A stretch of DNA of 64,000 bases from Wenyingzhuangia sp. (GCA_020628175.1 JAHDFK010000003.1:62001-126000); one strand, 5' to 3'. Positions 8,314 through 16,732 are shown, numbered from the stretch's first letter. Notes: generated from the letters alone by a model not told the origin. A program made the numbers and translations.

Positions 8314-8712
8314 CTAGCTATTAATTTCGTTAATTACTTCTTTGATGCTTTTCTGCATTTTTGCACTATCCAATAAAAATTCAGAAATACCGTCAATATT
8401 TTCATCTTCAAAACCAAAGTTTCTTATGTATTTTTTTAATGAATTTTCTTCATCAATTGTAACTACCCCATCAGCCCAAATCATTAATGCCAAGTCATAC
8501 AAATATGTAACTTTCTCATCTAAACTTTCTGGTATTAAATTCTCAACAGTTGGGTTCATCAAAAGATCTTTCAAACTATCTTCTGAAACACCTCTCTCTT
8601 TTGCAAAAGAATACAACATTTGTAATTCTTCTTTTGAAAAATCATCATCTACAAAAGCCATTTGATAAAGTCTTAAAAAATGACTTTTTAGCTCTAAAGT
8701 AATTTCACTCAT
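8314..8712 (-). CDS. TerB-like protein, first gene of the operon
   Basis: A 132-residue all-helical cytoplasmic protein. Two similar acidic helix-loop segments, VDDDFSKEELQMLYSFAKERG and WADGVVTIDEENSLKKYI, fit the TerB fold, in which paired acidic loops bind metal. TerB proteins occur in tellurite/phage resistance and in many membrane-linked stress modules. It leads a four-gene operon (8712 to 5406) with gaps of 6 and 8 bp and a one-base overlap. The operon is divergent from an XRE repressor, with two shared operator-like palindromes in the 96-bp gap. Role is inferred as the cytosolic sensing part of the module. Confidence 0.75.
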   Translation of the reverse strand: MSEITLELKSHFLRLYQMAFVDDDFSKEELQMLYSFAKERGVSEDSLKDLLMNPTVENLIPESLDEKVTYLYDLALMIWADGVVTIDEENSLKKYIRNFGFEDENIDGISEFLLDSAKMQKSIKEVINEINS

Positions 8713-8741
8713 AACTTTTTGTTTTTTTCATATTAATTAAT

Positions 8742-8759
8742 AATGTCATATATGACATT
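8742..8759. promoter_or_regulatory. Operator 1: perfect 18-bp palindrome
   Basis: AATGTCATATATGACATT is its own reverse complement. The core TGTCA-N4-TGACA is repeated at 8791-8804, centre to centre 47 bp. It lies 30 bp before the TerB-like start, where it would control the operon. Confidence 0.75.
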
Positions 8760-8790
8760 CAAATAAGCAAATATAAATCTTTTCTTGATT

Positions 8791-8804
8791 TGTCAAATAT
8801 GACA
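8791..8804. promoter_or_regulatory. Operator 2: TGTCA-N4-TGACA
   Basis: TGTCAAATATGACA, the same half sites as operator 1 with a different centre. It ends 4 bp before the XRE start codon, so binding would block the regulator's own transcription or translation start. Confidence 0.75.
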
Positions 8805-8808
8805 AGTC

Positions 8809-9045
8809 ATGGAAAAAGATATTTTTCTTAAATCTTTAGGTAAGAATATACAAGATCTTAGAGTTTCTAAAGGACTTAGTCAAGTTGACTTGGTTGGGTT
8901 AATTGAAGGAAATATAGATACTACCAATATTTCTAGGATAGAAAAAGGAAGAACTAATCCTACCGCAACTACTCTATTAAGAATAGCTAATGCTTTAGAA
9001 ATCCCTATTGAAGATTTTTTTAAGGATATTAATATTGAAGACTAG
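8809..9045 (+). CDS. XRE-family transcriptional regulator
   Basis: A 78-residue protein that is one Cro/C1-type HTH domain: LGKNIQDLRVSKGLSQVDLV, then TTNISRIEKGRTNPTATTLLRIANAL and the closing IPIEDFFK. No effector or protease domain is attached. It is divergent from the TerB/vWA operon and sits directly after two TGTCA-N4-TGACA sites, so it most likely represses both itself and that operon. Small size and lack of a sensor domain suggest that control comes from another signal or from protein turnover. It is not a toxin-antitoxin pair in an obvious way, since the adjacent genes do not look like small toxins. Confidence 0.88.
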   Translation: MEKDIFLKSLGKNIQDLRVSKGLSQVDLVGLIEGNIDTTNISRIEKGRTNPTATTLLRIANALEIPIEDFFKDINIED

Positions 9046-9049
9046 TCAT

Positions 9050-9487
9050 TTACTTATAAACAGTAAGCTCCAATCCATCTAAACCAACCATATACTTAAG
9101 TTTAATTTGTTTAGTTGTCTCTTCAATAAATAAGCTTTCTACAGCAAATATTTCTTGTAAAACCTCATCAGATTTTTTACTTCCAATTCTTTCAATAAGT
9201 TTTATAAAACTCAACTCAAACTCTATCAATTCATCCCAACAAAATATTAAAGTTGCTGAATCCATTTTTAATTTATCAATACTAAAATTTAATTCTTTAG
9301 CATATTGATAGGTATCATATTTGGTCTGTATTCTACCATGTAGATACTCTAAATCAAATTCATGAATTTCATATTCATCTCTAATTTTAAAAGGTAAATC
9401 CAATTCACAATACTTAAAATAAAGGTCTAGCACTTTTTGTACTAAACCTTTATCCATATTAAATGGTTTGCTCTTCCAATCTTTCAT
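9050..9487 (-). CDS. Unrecognised 145-residue protein
   Basis: No family is recognised. The protein is acidic, mostly helical, with an aromatic N-terminal half (LVQKVLDLYFKYCELDLPF) and no signal or membrane segment. Its start overlaps the end of the 9459-9845 gene by 29 bp, so the two form a unit transcribed from the structured gap at 9.9 kb. It converges on the XRE gene with only 4 bp between stops, without a terminator in between. Confidence 0.7.
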   Translation of the reverse strand: MKDWKSKPFNMDKGLVQKVLDLYFKYCELDLPFKIRDEYEIHEFDLEYLHGRIQTKYDTYQYAKELNFSIDKLKMDSATLIFCWDELIEFELSFIKLIERIGSKKSDEVLQEIFAVESLFIEETTKQIKLKYMVGLDGLELTVYK

Positions 9488-9845
9488 TTACTGAAAATTG
9501 ATGATTATCTGATAAAATTGGCTGCATCATATATTCCTGTTTTGGAGTTTCTTCTTTACAATACTCATAAGTATGGGTAAGCATAATAACTTCCCCTGTT
9601 TCTTTTACTGTATACTCATAAGGCTCACACTCCTTTTTTTCAATAGCCCCTTCTAATTCTTGTCCTAAAAGAGCTTGACAAGTCATTTCATCAAAAGTAG
9701 TAGGTATACTTGTACTCCTTACTGTAGCATACATTTTACCTGTAGTCTTACTTTTAAGTATTTCTACTCCTCCTTGAATTTCTAATGTACAAAAGATAGT
9801 TCCATCATCTTTTGTAAATTTTCTGTAGTTAATAATTTTTACCAT
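9459..9845 (-). CDS. Unrecognised 128-residue mobile-element protein
   Basis: The start at 9845 (MVKIINYRKF) is preferred over the in-frame ATG at 9893, because the extra residues look like translated spacer. The N terminus alternates strands (KIINYRKF, TIFCTLEIQGGVEIL, KMYATVRSTSI), which could be an OB-like fold, and the C terminus is rich in Glu. It has no clear motif. It overlaps the next gene (9050-9487) by 29 bp and is preceded by a structured spacer, possibly its leader. Confidence 0.65.
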   Translation of the reverse strand: MVKIINYRKFTKDDGTIFCTLEIQGGVEILKSKTTGKMYATVRSTSIPTTFDEMTCQALLGQELEGAIEKKECEPYEYTVKETGEVIMLTHTYEYCKEETPKQEYMMQPILSDNHQFSVNERLEEQTI

Positions 9846-9904
9846 GATTTTTAAGTTTTTAAGTGAATGATTGATTTGAAAAATTAAAAGCACCTCAACT
9901 TTTT

Positions 9905-10020
9905 TACTGCTGTCAACTAGAAATTAGTAGAGCCAATTTTAAAGTTTCTCCCATAGAAAATGGGTGGGAGATGGAAAGTCCCCAAAGATTTGTGTGGGTG
10001 TTTAGTAAGGTACCATAAGC
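9905..10020. other. Structured, GC-enriched spacer between divergent genes
   Basis: The gap 9846-10173 has no gene. Its left part is visibly richer in G and C than its surroundings. It contains CTCCCA...TGGGAG (9948-9970), nested with an alternative CCCAT...ATGGG, plus a GGTACC palindrome. On the minus strand this would be a leader of the 9459-9845 gene, a small RNA or part of an origin; the sequence alone does not decide. Confidence 0.4.
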
Positions 10021-10024
10021 ACTC

Positions 10025-10054
10025 AAAAAAAAAATAAAATTTTATTTTTTTTTT
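10025..10054. repeat. Perfect 30-bp A/T palindrome
   Basis: Ten A, T, four A, then four T, A, ten T: a perfect self-complementary sequence made only of A and T. It separates the structured spacer from the qat operon. It could stop transcription in both directions, extrude as a cruciform or act as an easily melted region. Confidence 0.8.
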
Positions 10055-10173
10055 GAAAAAATAATATAGCTTTATTGATGAAAAAGCTTTGAAAAACCTC
10101 TTTAATTAAAAATTGCTGAATCTTTAATAGCACTCTTAGTTTTATTTTTCAGAGTCTCTAAATATTATTATAA

Positions 10174-11991
10174 ATGTGGAAAGACAGTGAAACAAATATT
10201 GATTTATTGGACTTTGATTATCTAATAAATACATTGAAAGATATTGTAGAAAATGATGAGCTTTCACCATGCAGCATAGGTATTTATGGTGATTGGGGAA
10301 GTGGTAAATCTAGTTTAGCACAAATGGCACTAAATGAATTATCAAAGAATGATCAATATGTCTGCTTAAAATTTAATGGGTGGTTATTTGAAGGCTATGA
10401 GGATGCTAAAACAGCTCTAATTGGAGCAATTTTAGATAAAATAAAAGAAAATAAGACTATTAAAGGTGAAGCAAAAGAAATACTAAAAAACTTATATAAA
10501 AACATTGACTTTTTTAAGATAGCAAGTAAAGGAGTAAAATATGGTTTAGATTTTTTGACTACAGGAGGAATTGGCACTATAGCTGATCTAACTTTACAAT
10601 CTGTTTTAGATAAGGCTAAAAAAGCTACAAAAGATACAGATATCTCTGAAAAACAGATTAAAAACTCATTAGAAAATGTTTTAAAAAGTCCTGAAATTAG
10701 AAGTAATTTAAAATCATTTCAAAAAGATTTTAAAAAGCTTTTAAAGGAAACTAAAATAAAAAAGTTGATAGTTTTTATTGATGAATTAGATAGATGTAGA
10801 CATGATACAATACTTGAAACATTAGAAGCTATTAGATTGTTTCTTTTTGCCCATGGAACATCATTTATTCTTGGAGCAGATGAAAGGCAAGTAATGTATG
10901 CAGTAAGAAAAAAATTCCCAGAAATAAAGGGCAACCATATTGATATTGGAAAAGAATATCTTGAAAAAATGATTCAATATCCAATTAAAATACCTCAGTT
11001 AAGCAACAAAGAAGTTGAGTATTACATAACTTGTTTACTTTTCAAAGATGCGTTTAAAAACAACTTTGAACAATTCATTGAATATATCAAGAATGAAAAA
11101 AAACAAGACTTTATCAATTTTGAAATAACTTATGATGCTATTGCTGAAAAATTTTCTGATTTAGATAGTGAACAGTTAAGAGAGACTATTTCTTTAGGTA
11201 AGCAACTTTCTTCAGTCTTGTCAGCTAGCCTAAAAGGAAACCCAAGACATTGTAAAAGATTTTTGAATTCATTGTCTATGAGAATTAGAATGGCTTCATT
11301 TAAAGGCTTGAACTTAGACAAAAAAGTTTTAGCAAAAATTATGCTTATTGAGTATTTCAAAGATTCTTTCTTCAATAGACTAAGTGATTTACAAATTTTA
11401 GATAAAGGAAAACCAGAAGAATTAAAATTAATAGAAGAGGGACAGTGGGATAAAGTAGAAAATTTAAAAATATGGAAAGATGATGAGTGGGTGAAAAATT
11501 GGATAAGTTTAGAACCTAAATTATCAGATTATGATTTACAACCTTATTTTTATTTTACCAGAGAAAGTCTTCATGGAGCTAATATTATGACTTCTGGACT
11601 AAGTACAGAAGCTTCTTCAGTTTTAAATGATTTATTATCAGAATCAGATATTAAATATGAAAATGCTATATCTAAATCAAATATTGTAAATGAGTTTGAG
11701 TCTCTTGAAATATTAAAGCATTTAAAGGAACAAATTGAAAAATCATCTATAATTGATGCAAAATTATTAAAGTCTTTTTTAGATTGGGGAGGGACTAAGC
11801 AATCTCTTCATACTGAGGTTTTATTAGTAATAGAAAGTATACCAAGTAAAAGAATTAAAATATCTTTCATTCCAAGAATTTTCAATTTCTATAAAACATC
11901 AGGAAATTATGAAAAGATTAGAGAGTTAGCTGATAGATGGAAAAATGAAAATCCTAAAATAAAAAAAGCAATAGAAGAAGAAGAAAAGTAA
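10174..11991 (+). CDS. qatA: QatA, KAP-family P-loop ATPase of the Qat anti-phage system
   Basis: A 605-residue protein with a Walker A motif GDWGSGKSS near residue 38 and Walker B LIVFIDELDRCR near residue 205, the set seen in KAP NTPases. The Asp-Glu-Leu-Asp-Arg-Cys form is characteristic of that family. The KAP proteins are often membrane-linked, but here no strong membrane helix is visible; the segment ITTGG-IGTIADLT between the motifs is only weakly hydrophobic. It is followed after one base by QatB, then a QueC-like and a TatD-like gene, which is exactly the order of the QatABCD defence system. ATP hydrolysis presumably powers or senses the response to infection. Confidence 0.93.
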   Translation: MWKDSETNIDLLDFDYLINTLKDIVENDELSPCSIGIYGDWGSGKSSLAQMALNELSKNDQYVCLKFNGWLFEGYEDAKTALIGAILDKIKENKTIKGEAKEILKNLYKNIDFFKIASKGVKYGLDFLTTGGIGTIADLTLQSVLDKAKKATKDTDISEKQIKNSLENVLKSPEIRSNLKSFQKDFKKLLKETKIKKLIVFIDELDRCRHDTILETLEAIRLFLFAHGTSFILGADERQVMYAVRKKFPEIKGNHIDIGKEYLEKMIQYPIKIPQLSNKEVEYYITCLLFKDAFKNNFEQFIEYIKNEKKQDFINFEITYDAIAEKFSDLDSEQLRETISLGKQLSSVLSASLKGNPRHCKRFLNSLSMRIRMASFKGLNLDKKVLAKIMLIEYFKDSFFNRLSDLQILDKGKPEELKLIEEGQWDKVENLKIWKDDEWVKNWISLEPKLSDYDLQPYFYFTRESLHGANIMTSGLSTEASSVLNDLLSESDIKYENAISKSNIVNEFESLEILKHLKEQIEKSSIIDAKLLKSFLDWGGTKQSLHTEVLLVIESIPSKRIKISFIPRIFNFYKTSGNYEKIRELADRWKNENPKIKKAIEEEEK

Positions 11992-11992
11992 T

Positions 11993-12787
11993 ATGGGAAC
12001 ATCTAGTATGTATAATGGACCTTCAGGTAGTCCTCAGAGCAATCCTTTGCTACCTGATGATTTTGATTTGGATAATGATAACTCTGATAATGATCAATCT
12101 CAGTCAGATAATGATAACAATTCAACAGAAGTAAGTTGGAAAGATGCTAAAAGCTACATGGCCAAATTAGCATCTGGGCAATATAAAAATAAAGGAAGAG
12201 CAGTATCTAATCACATAAAAGCATATGGAGGTTCTAAAGCAGCCTCTATGACAGCTAAAGCAGGTGTCAATACAATTATTAGCTTAGGAAGTTTTGCCAA
12301 TACTGCTTCCTCATCTAATTTAAAAAATGCTTTAGAAGCATATAACATAGATTATTCTAATAAAACTCCAAAAGAAGTTTTAAATGAATTAACCAATCTA
12401 ATAGCTCCAATACCTATTACTAAAGATGATTCAATAGCAAGAAAAGCACTAATAGTAACATTGGAATACATATATGAATTATTTGAAAAAGAAAATTTAG
12501 ATTATGAAACAATTGACCCTAAGTTATTTAACCTAATGGTGCCTAAGTATATTGAAAATTATATTTATGAAAGGATTATCAATGACTTAGGTAGTAGAAT
12601 TGAAGAAAAAAGTAAAAGCTGCCAAGAAGCAATAAATTTAGAAAATGAGCTTAAAGAGTATATTAATGCTAAAGTTGATGTTGCTTTTAAAGATAAAGAC
12701 TTTTCAAAGGTGGACTTCAACAGCCCTACAATTAAAAAAGAGGTGGAGAGTATGATAAATCAATGCTACACAATAATGGAAGAATAA
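11993..12787 (+). CDS. qatB: QatB
   Basis: A 264-residue protein with a Gly/Ser/Pro start (MGTSSMYNGPSGSP), a low-complexity Asp-Asn-Ser-Gln segment (about residues 22-45) and a helical body with YMAKLASGQYKNKGRAVSNH and AYGGSKAAS. This start and body, together with its position between the KAP ATPase and the QueC-like gene, identify it as QatB. No catalytic function is known for QatB; it has been regarded as a system-specific partner. It begins one base after the qatA stop, and its stop is followed two bases later by the preferred qatC ATG. Confidence 0.88.
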   Translation: MGTSSMYNGPSGSPQSNPLLPDDFDLDNDNSDNDQSQSDNDNNSTEVSWKDAKSYMAKLASGQYKNKGRAVSNHIKAYGGSKAASMTAKAGVNTIISLGSFANTASSSNLKNALEAYNIDYSNKTPKEVLNELTNLIAPIPITKDDSIARKALIVTLEYIYELFEKENLDYETIDPKLFNLMVPKYIENYIYERIINDLGSRIEEKSKSCQEAINLENELKEYINAKVDVAFKDKDFSKVDFNSPTIKKEVESMINQCYTIMEE

Positions 12788-12789
12788 TT

Positions 12790-14085
12790 ATGGACTCAAT
12801 AATTTGTAAACTAAATAAAGATGATGATTTTAATACTAATGATGAGTCACTAGTATTAGACTTTACTAACAAAAAAGAATATTCTTTTACTTTCTACAAG
12901 CAACTGACTAGACTTTACAGAATGCATAACCCCTTTCAAAATGAAGCCTTAGATTTACTTTATATATCTATGGCTGTATTTTATGTTGACAGAAAGTTTT
13001 TAAGAAGTAAAACTCATGATGGCTGGACTAGAAACCTTAAAATATTTATGCCTGTATTAAGTTTGGATAAATGGGTATCAGAAAAAGATAATCTTGAGAA
13101 ATTATTATCATTTCTTAGTGGTGATATTTGGACTATTGAATTTAGGTCAAGAGAATTAAATGCCTTAGAAAAAAAGGTAATTAAAAAAATAAATACTTGG
13201 TATAAAAACAAAAAATTTGAACCTGATGAATTTTGTATGTTATCAGGAGGTTTAGATTCATTTATAGGTGCTATTGATCTATTAAGCACCAATAAAAAAA
13301 TAGCTTTTATTGGGCTTTATGGAGGAGGAAAAGGTGTTAAACCCTATCAAGATAAAGTTAATAAAATACTTCAAAGAGAATTTAAAATCTCAGATGAATT
13401 CTTTTTTAATTTTTATGCAGCAACATTCAAAGGTGAAGAAAATACAACTAGAACAAGATCTTTTTTATTTTTTAGCCATGCAATTATACTTGCATCCTGT
13501 CTAAACAGAGAAACTAACTTATACATTCCAGAGAATGGTCTAATCTCATTAAATATACCTTTAACTAATACAAGATTAGGCAGTAGTAGCACAAGGACAA
13601 CCCACCCATATTATATGAAAAGGCTACAGAGTTTACTTAATAGTCTAGGAATTAAGGTTAATTTAATTAATCCATATCAATTTAAAACTAAGGGAGAAAT
13701 GTTATTAGAATGTAAAAATCCTACTCTAATCTCAAAAGAATACAAGAATACAATGTCATGCTCTCATCCAGACCAAGTTAGATATCAAAAAGGAAATAAA
13801 TCATCCTGCCATTGTGGTACCTGTTTACCTTGTTCTATTAGAAGAGCTTCAATTTTAAAAGCATTTAAAGTTGATTACACTGTTTATGATGATTCAAGTT
13901 TTAAAATGCCTAATGCTCAAACCCAACTAAAATCATTTAAATCAGGTATTTTAGAATATCAAAATAACAAAAGCAATCCTCTTGTTATTCAAATTTCAGG
14001 ACCTATAGACTCTGACTATGAAAAGTATTATGATACTTATTTAAGAGGCATGAAAGAATTAGAAGATTTATTAAATACTATTTAA
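12790..14085 (+). CDS. qatC: QatC, QueC-like PP-loop enzyme
   Basis: A 431-residue protein from the ATG at 12790; an alternative ATG at 12763 would overlap qatB. The PP-loop motif is MLSGGLDSF (about residue 150), and the C-terminal part has a Cys-rich metal site, CSHP...SSCHCGTCLPCSIRRA, as in QueC. QueC makes 7-cyano-7-deazaguanine (preQ0) from carboxydeazaguanine using ATP; in the Qat system a related chemistry is thought to modify a protein or nucleotide. Compared with QueC it has a long N-terminal extension of about 140 residues, typical for QatC. Confidence 0.92.
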   Translation: MDSIICKLNKDDDFNTNDESLVLDFTNKKEYSFTFYKQLTRLYRMHNPFQNEALDLLYISMAVFYVDRKFLRSKTHDGWTRNLKIFMPVLSLDKWVSEKDNLEKLLSFLSGDIWTIEFRSRELNALEKKVIKKINTWYKNKKFEPDEFCMLSGGLDSFIGAIDLLSTNKKIAFIGLYGGGKGVKPYQDKVNKILQREFKISDEFFFNFYAATFKGEENTTRTRSFLFFSHAIILASCLNRETNLYIPENGLISLNIPLTNTRLGSSSTRTTHPYYMKRLQSLLNSLGIKVNLINPYQFKTKGEMLLECKNPTLISKEYKNTMSCSHPDQVRYQKGNKSSCHCGTCLPCSIRRASILKAFKVDYTVYDDSSFKMPNAQTQLKSFKSGILEYQNNKSNPLVIQISGPIDSDYEKYYDTYLRGMKELEDLLNTI

Positions 14086-14087
14086 CC

Positions 14088-14825
14088 ATGATAAATCTTC
14101 ATGATACACATTTTCATTTGGACTTATTCAATGAAAAAGCATTATTAATAGCTAATGAGATTGAGGAAAAAAAAATATATACAATTGCAGTGACTAATTT
14201 ACCTCAACTCTATGTTAAGCTACTAAAAACACTAAACAATAAGTATAAATATATCAGACCAGCCCTTGGTTTTCACCCAGAGTTAATAGGTGAATACAAT
14301 AGATATATCCCTCAAATGTGGAAGTTATTGCCTGGTGCAAAATATATTGGTGAAGTAGGACTAGATTATAAAACAAGTACTAATTCAAAAGCTATACAAA
14401 TTAATTTTTTTGAGACTCTAATTGAAAAATGTCATGAGTTAGGAAATAAAATATTAACTGTTCATTCTAGAAATAGTTCTGAGGATATTATTTCAATTAT
14501 TGGTAACAACTTTGATTCAAAAGTAATTTTACATTGGTATTCAGGAAATATTAGAACTCTAAGAAGAGCAGTAGAAAATGGAGCTTATTTTTCAATAAAT
14601 TATTCCATGACTAACTCTGTTAATGGTAAGAAAATTATTTCTGAAATACCTAAAAACAGATTGTTAATTGAATCTGATGGTCCATTTGTTAAAATTAATA
14701 AATCATTATCTACACCTTTAAATAGTGAATACATAATAAAAAACCTTTCTACTATCCTTAATATTAATAGTGATGATACTTACAATTTATTATCTCAAAA
14801 TTTTAAATCACTACTTATAGAATAA
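14088..14825 (+). CDS. qatD: QatD, TatD-like metal-dependent hydrolase
   Basis: A 245-residue TIM-barrel hydrolase. The metal ligands of TatD enzymes are all visible: HDTHFHLD at the N terminus, Glu in IGEVGLDY, His in LTVHSRN, His in VILHWYSG and Asp in LIESDGPF. It is therefore probably active as a nuclease or hydrolase. It starts two bases after qatC, closing a compact four-gene operon. The product is shorter than housekeeping TatD by a few residues but intact. Confidence 0.92.
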   Translation: MINLHDTHFHLDLFNEKALLIANEIEEKKIYTIAVTNLPQLYVKLLKTLNNKYKYIRPALGFHPELIGEYNRYIPQMWKLLPGAKYIGEVGLDYKTSTNSKAIQINFFETLIEKCHELGNKILTVHSRNSSEDIISIIGNNFDSKVILHWYSGNIRTLRRAVENGAYFSINYSMTNSVNGKKIISEIPKNRLLIESDGPFVKINKSLSTPLNSEYIIKNLSTILNINSDDTYNLLSQNFKSLLIE

Positions 14826-14833
14826 ACATAAAA

Positions 14834-14860
14834 CCTCTCAACCCAATTTAGGAAGAGAGG
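14834..14860. terminator. Hairpin between convergent qatD and DUF3871 genes
   Basis: CCTCTC and GAGAGG form a six-pair stem with a 15-base loop. T runs are weak on both sides, so it is a poor but plausible terminator. Confidence 0.45.
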
Positions 14861-14866
14861 CATCAC

Positions 14867-15853
14867 TCAACTTAAAAACCAATGGTCATCTAAACTACCA
14901 TTGAGCCTTTGTAGTAATGAGTTTGTAAATTCTGAGATATTCTCATGCCTAGCTAGAAAAGTATCTATATAAGAGGTTTTATTAGCTTCTGTGAATAGAT
15001 TATATAGTCTCCAGAGACTAATACTCCCATCAGCTTCCCTACAAAAGTTTTCATCATGATAATAGTTTTTCACTATGTTAGATAAATGATAATCTGTGAG
15101 TTCTAGTTTAAATAGCTCTTTTTTATCTGCACTGGGTAAGTTCATGTACATCTTCATTCTACCTATTAGAGTTGCAAATTCATTTTCATTTAGGCTAAAT
15201 TGTGCATATTTTTTCAGGTAGGATATTTGAATTTCAGGATTGAATTTTAGGAACAAGCTTATGGCTGAATTTCTCAATTCTTCTATGTTGGATATTTTCA
15301 CTTCATCCAAATAGCCATCTGTAGAAACACACAGATTACAGCATACTTTATTTTGAAAACCAATAAAGATTTTGAATTTTTCACTAGACTTCTTGGAGTA
15401 TAAATTTTCCTTATTATAAGCTCTTACTCCTCCAATACTCAGAGCTAGTTCATTTCCTGCTACAGTAAAAGTTATATCAGGTAATTTTATAATGAAAGCC
15501 ATTCTTTCATAATACATGGTCTTTTCATTTTCTAGCAGTTCTTTTACTGATTTATGAATAGCTTCTGGAGTTCTTCCTTTGATTTGGTGAGATACTCTTA
15601 TTTCAGGTGCTAATATCTTCTGATTTGGAAAAGCTTCTGAAATAGCTGTAAGCACTGTTTGTATAAACTCATGATGAGAAATAGTTCTTTCATTATCTTT
15701 GCTAAATACAGGTATAATGCACTCATTTTTTAATTCTGATATAGTAATACTGGAAGTATTAGATTCTATAAATACATTATCTTGTTCAGTAGCTACACTT
15801 TGTACTTTCCTCAGGGGATTTAAATTAGTTTGAGGAACTTTGATGATTTCCAT
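14867..15853 (-). CDS. DUF3871 family protein
   Basis: A 328-residue protein. The order FIESNT, ECIIPVFSKDNERTISHHEF, IRVSHQIKGRTPEAIHK, YYERMAF, LSIGGVRAYNKENLYSKK and NKVCCNLCVSTDGY is the pattern I know from DUF3871, found on Bacteroidota plasmids and integrative elements. Function is unknown. Its start overlaps the AAA ATPase gene by 29 bp, so the two are expressed together and may act together, perhaps in DNA maintenance. No membrane or signal segment is present. Confidence 0.78.
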   Translation of the reverse strand: MEIIKVPQTNLNPLRKVQSVATEQDNVFIESNTSSITISELKNECIIPVFSKDNERTISHHEFIQTVLTAISEAFPNQKILAPEIRVSHQIKGRTPEAIHKSVKELLENEKTMYYERMAFIIKLPDITFTVAGNELALSIGGVRAYNKENLYSKKSSEKFKIFIGFQNKVCCNLCVSTDGYLDEVKISNIEELRNSAISLFLKFNPEIQISYLKKYAQFSLNENEFATLIGRMKMYMNLPSADKKELFKLELTDYHLSNIVKNYYHDENFCREADGSISLWRLYNLFTEANKTSYIDTFLARHENISEFTNSLLQRLNGSLDDHWFLS

Positions 15854-16697
15854 GGTTTTCTTGTTTTGGAGTTAATATTACTTTTTGCTCATTGTTGTGG
15901 ATAAAGTCTTTTTGCTTCATAAAATCATATTCTAAAAGCTCCCTCCAATTACTATATTGAGTATATAATTTTCTTAGAATTTCTATATCTCTACATTGTT
16001 TAATTTTTTCTCTAGCTAGAGCTAGATTGGTACCACTGTTACACCATTTCAATATTTCTTGGCCTGTTTTTACAGAAATTTTAAAAGCTGATTTATCCAT
16101 AAACAAACCTGTTCTATCCTTGGAACTAGTAACCATGTGTTTTACATCTAAATCTAACACCAATGTAAATTCATAATCCATTCCCTCTCTTTGAACTGCT
16201 TTTAAACCTACTTTCTCTGGAACATATTTTCCATCTTTTTGATTTAATACATAATCTTGTTTAGTTCTCATGGTAGCTATTATATGTGCTTCACATTGTA
16301 ATATTTTATTGATTAGATTTTTATGTCTTGGGTTTATTTTAGCCCAATTAGTAAAGCTATTTCCAGACAAAGAACTATGGTAATCCAATAAAAAGTCCCA
16401 ACTATGAGACAAACTATCTATAATAATTACTTCCATAGAAGCATTTTCACAAATCTGAATAGCTTTCATATATTCTTCTGGAGAAAAATTAGTTAAGCTA
16501 ACTACATTATAAGAACCTAGGTGAGCATACAAATCTGCTGAACCATTTTCTGTATCTATGATAGCTACTTTAGATAAATCTCCACCAACTAACCCTTCTG
16601 CTAATAGCAAACTTGAATAAGTTTTTCCTGCTCCACTTGGAGCTTGTAATGCCATCTTAATTTTGGCTCTCTTTCTTTCTGATTTTCTTAATTCCAT
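15825..16697 (-). CDS. AAA/RecA-like ATPase of mobile elements
   Basis: A 290-residue ATPase with Walker A APSGAGKTYSS near residue 18, an acidic strand VAIIDTENGSADLY and Walker B VIIIDSLSHSWD near residue 100. This layout fits the AAA_24 group, which includes Sak4-like single-strand annealing or recombination ATPases of phages. The motif MRTKQDYV and the KVGLKAVQREGMDYEFT segment are also typical. It is upstream of and overlaps DUF3871. A terminator for the integrase gene lies just before it, so it needs its own promoter between 16.70 and 16.73 kb. Confidence 0.82.
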   Translation of the reverse strand: MELRKSERKRAKIKMALQAPSGAGKTYSSLLLAEGLVGGDLSKVAIIDTENGSADLYAHLGSYNVVSLTNFSPEEYMKAIQICENASMEVIIIDSLSHSWDFLLDYHSSLSGNSFTNWAKINPRHKNLINKILQCEAHIIATMRTKQDYVLNQKDGKYVPEKVGLKAVQREGMDYEFTLVLDLDVKHMVTSSKDRTGLFMDKSAFKISVKTGQEILKWCNSGTNLALAREKIKQCRDIEILRKLYTQYSNWRELLEYDFMKQKDFIHNNEQKVILTPKQENHGNHQSSSN

Positions 16698-16732
16698 ATT
16701 TTAAAATTTTACTGGTTTTACTAAATAGAAAA

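Noticed and set aside
5406..8712. Tellurite-resistance ter operon
   Set aside because: Only a TerB-like protein is present; TerC, TerD/E and TerZ-type genes are missing, so the label would mislead.
8809..9487. Toxin-antitoxin pair of the XRE gene and the next gene
   Set aside because: The neighbour is convergent, 145 residues, overlaps another gene on its other side and has no toxin motif.
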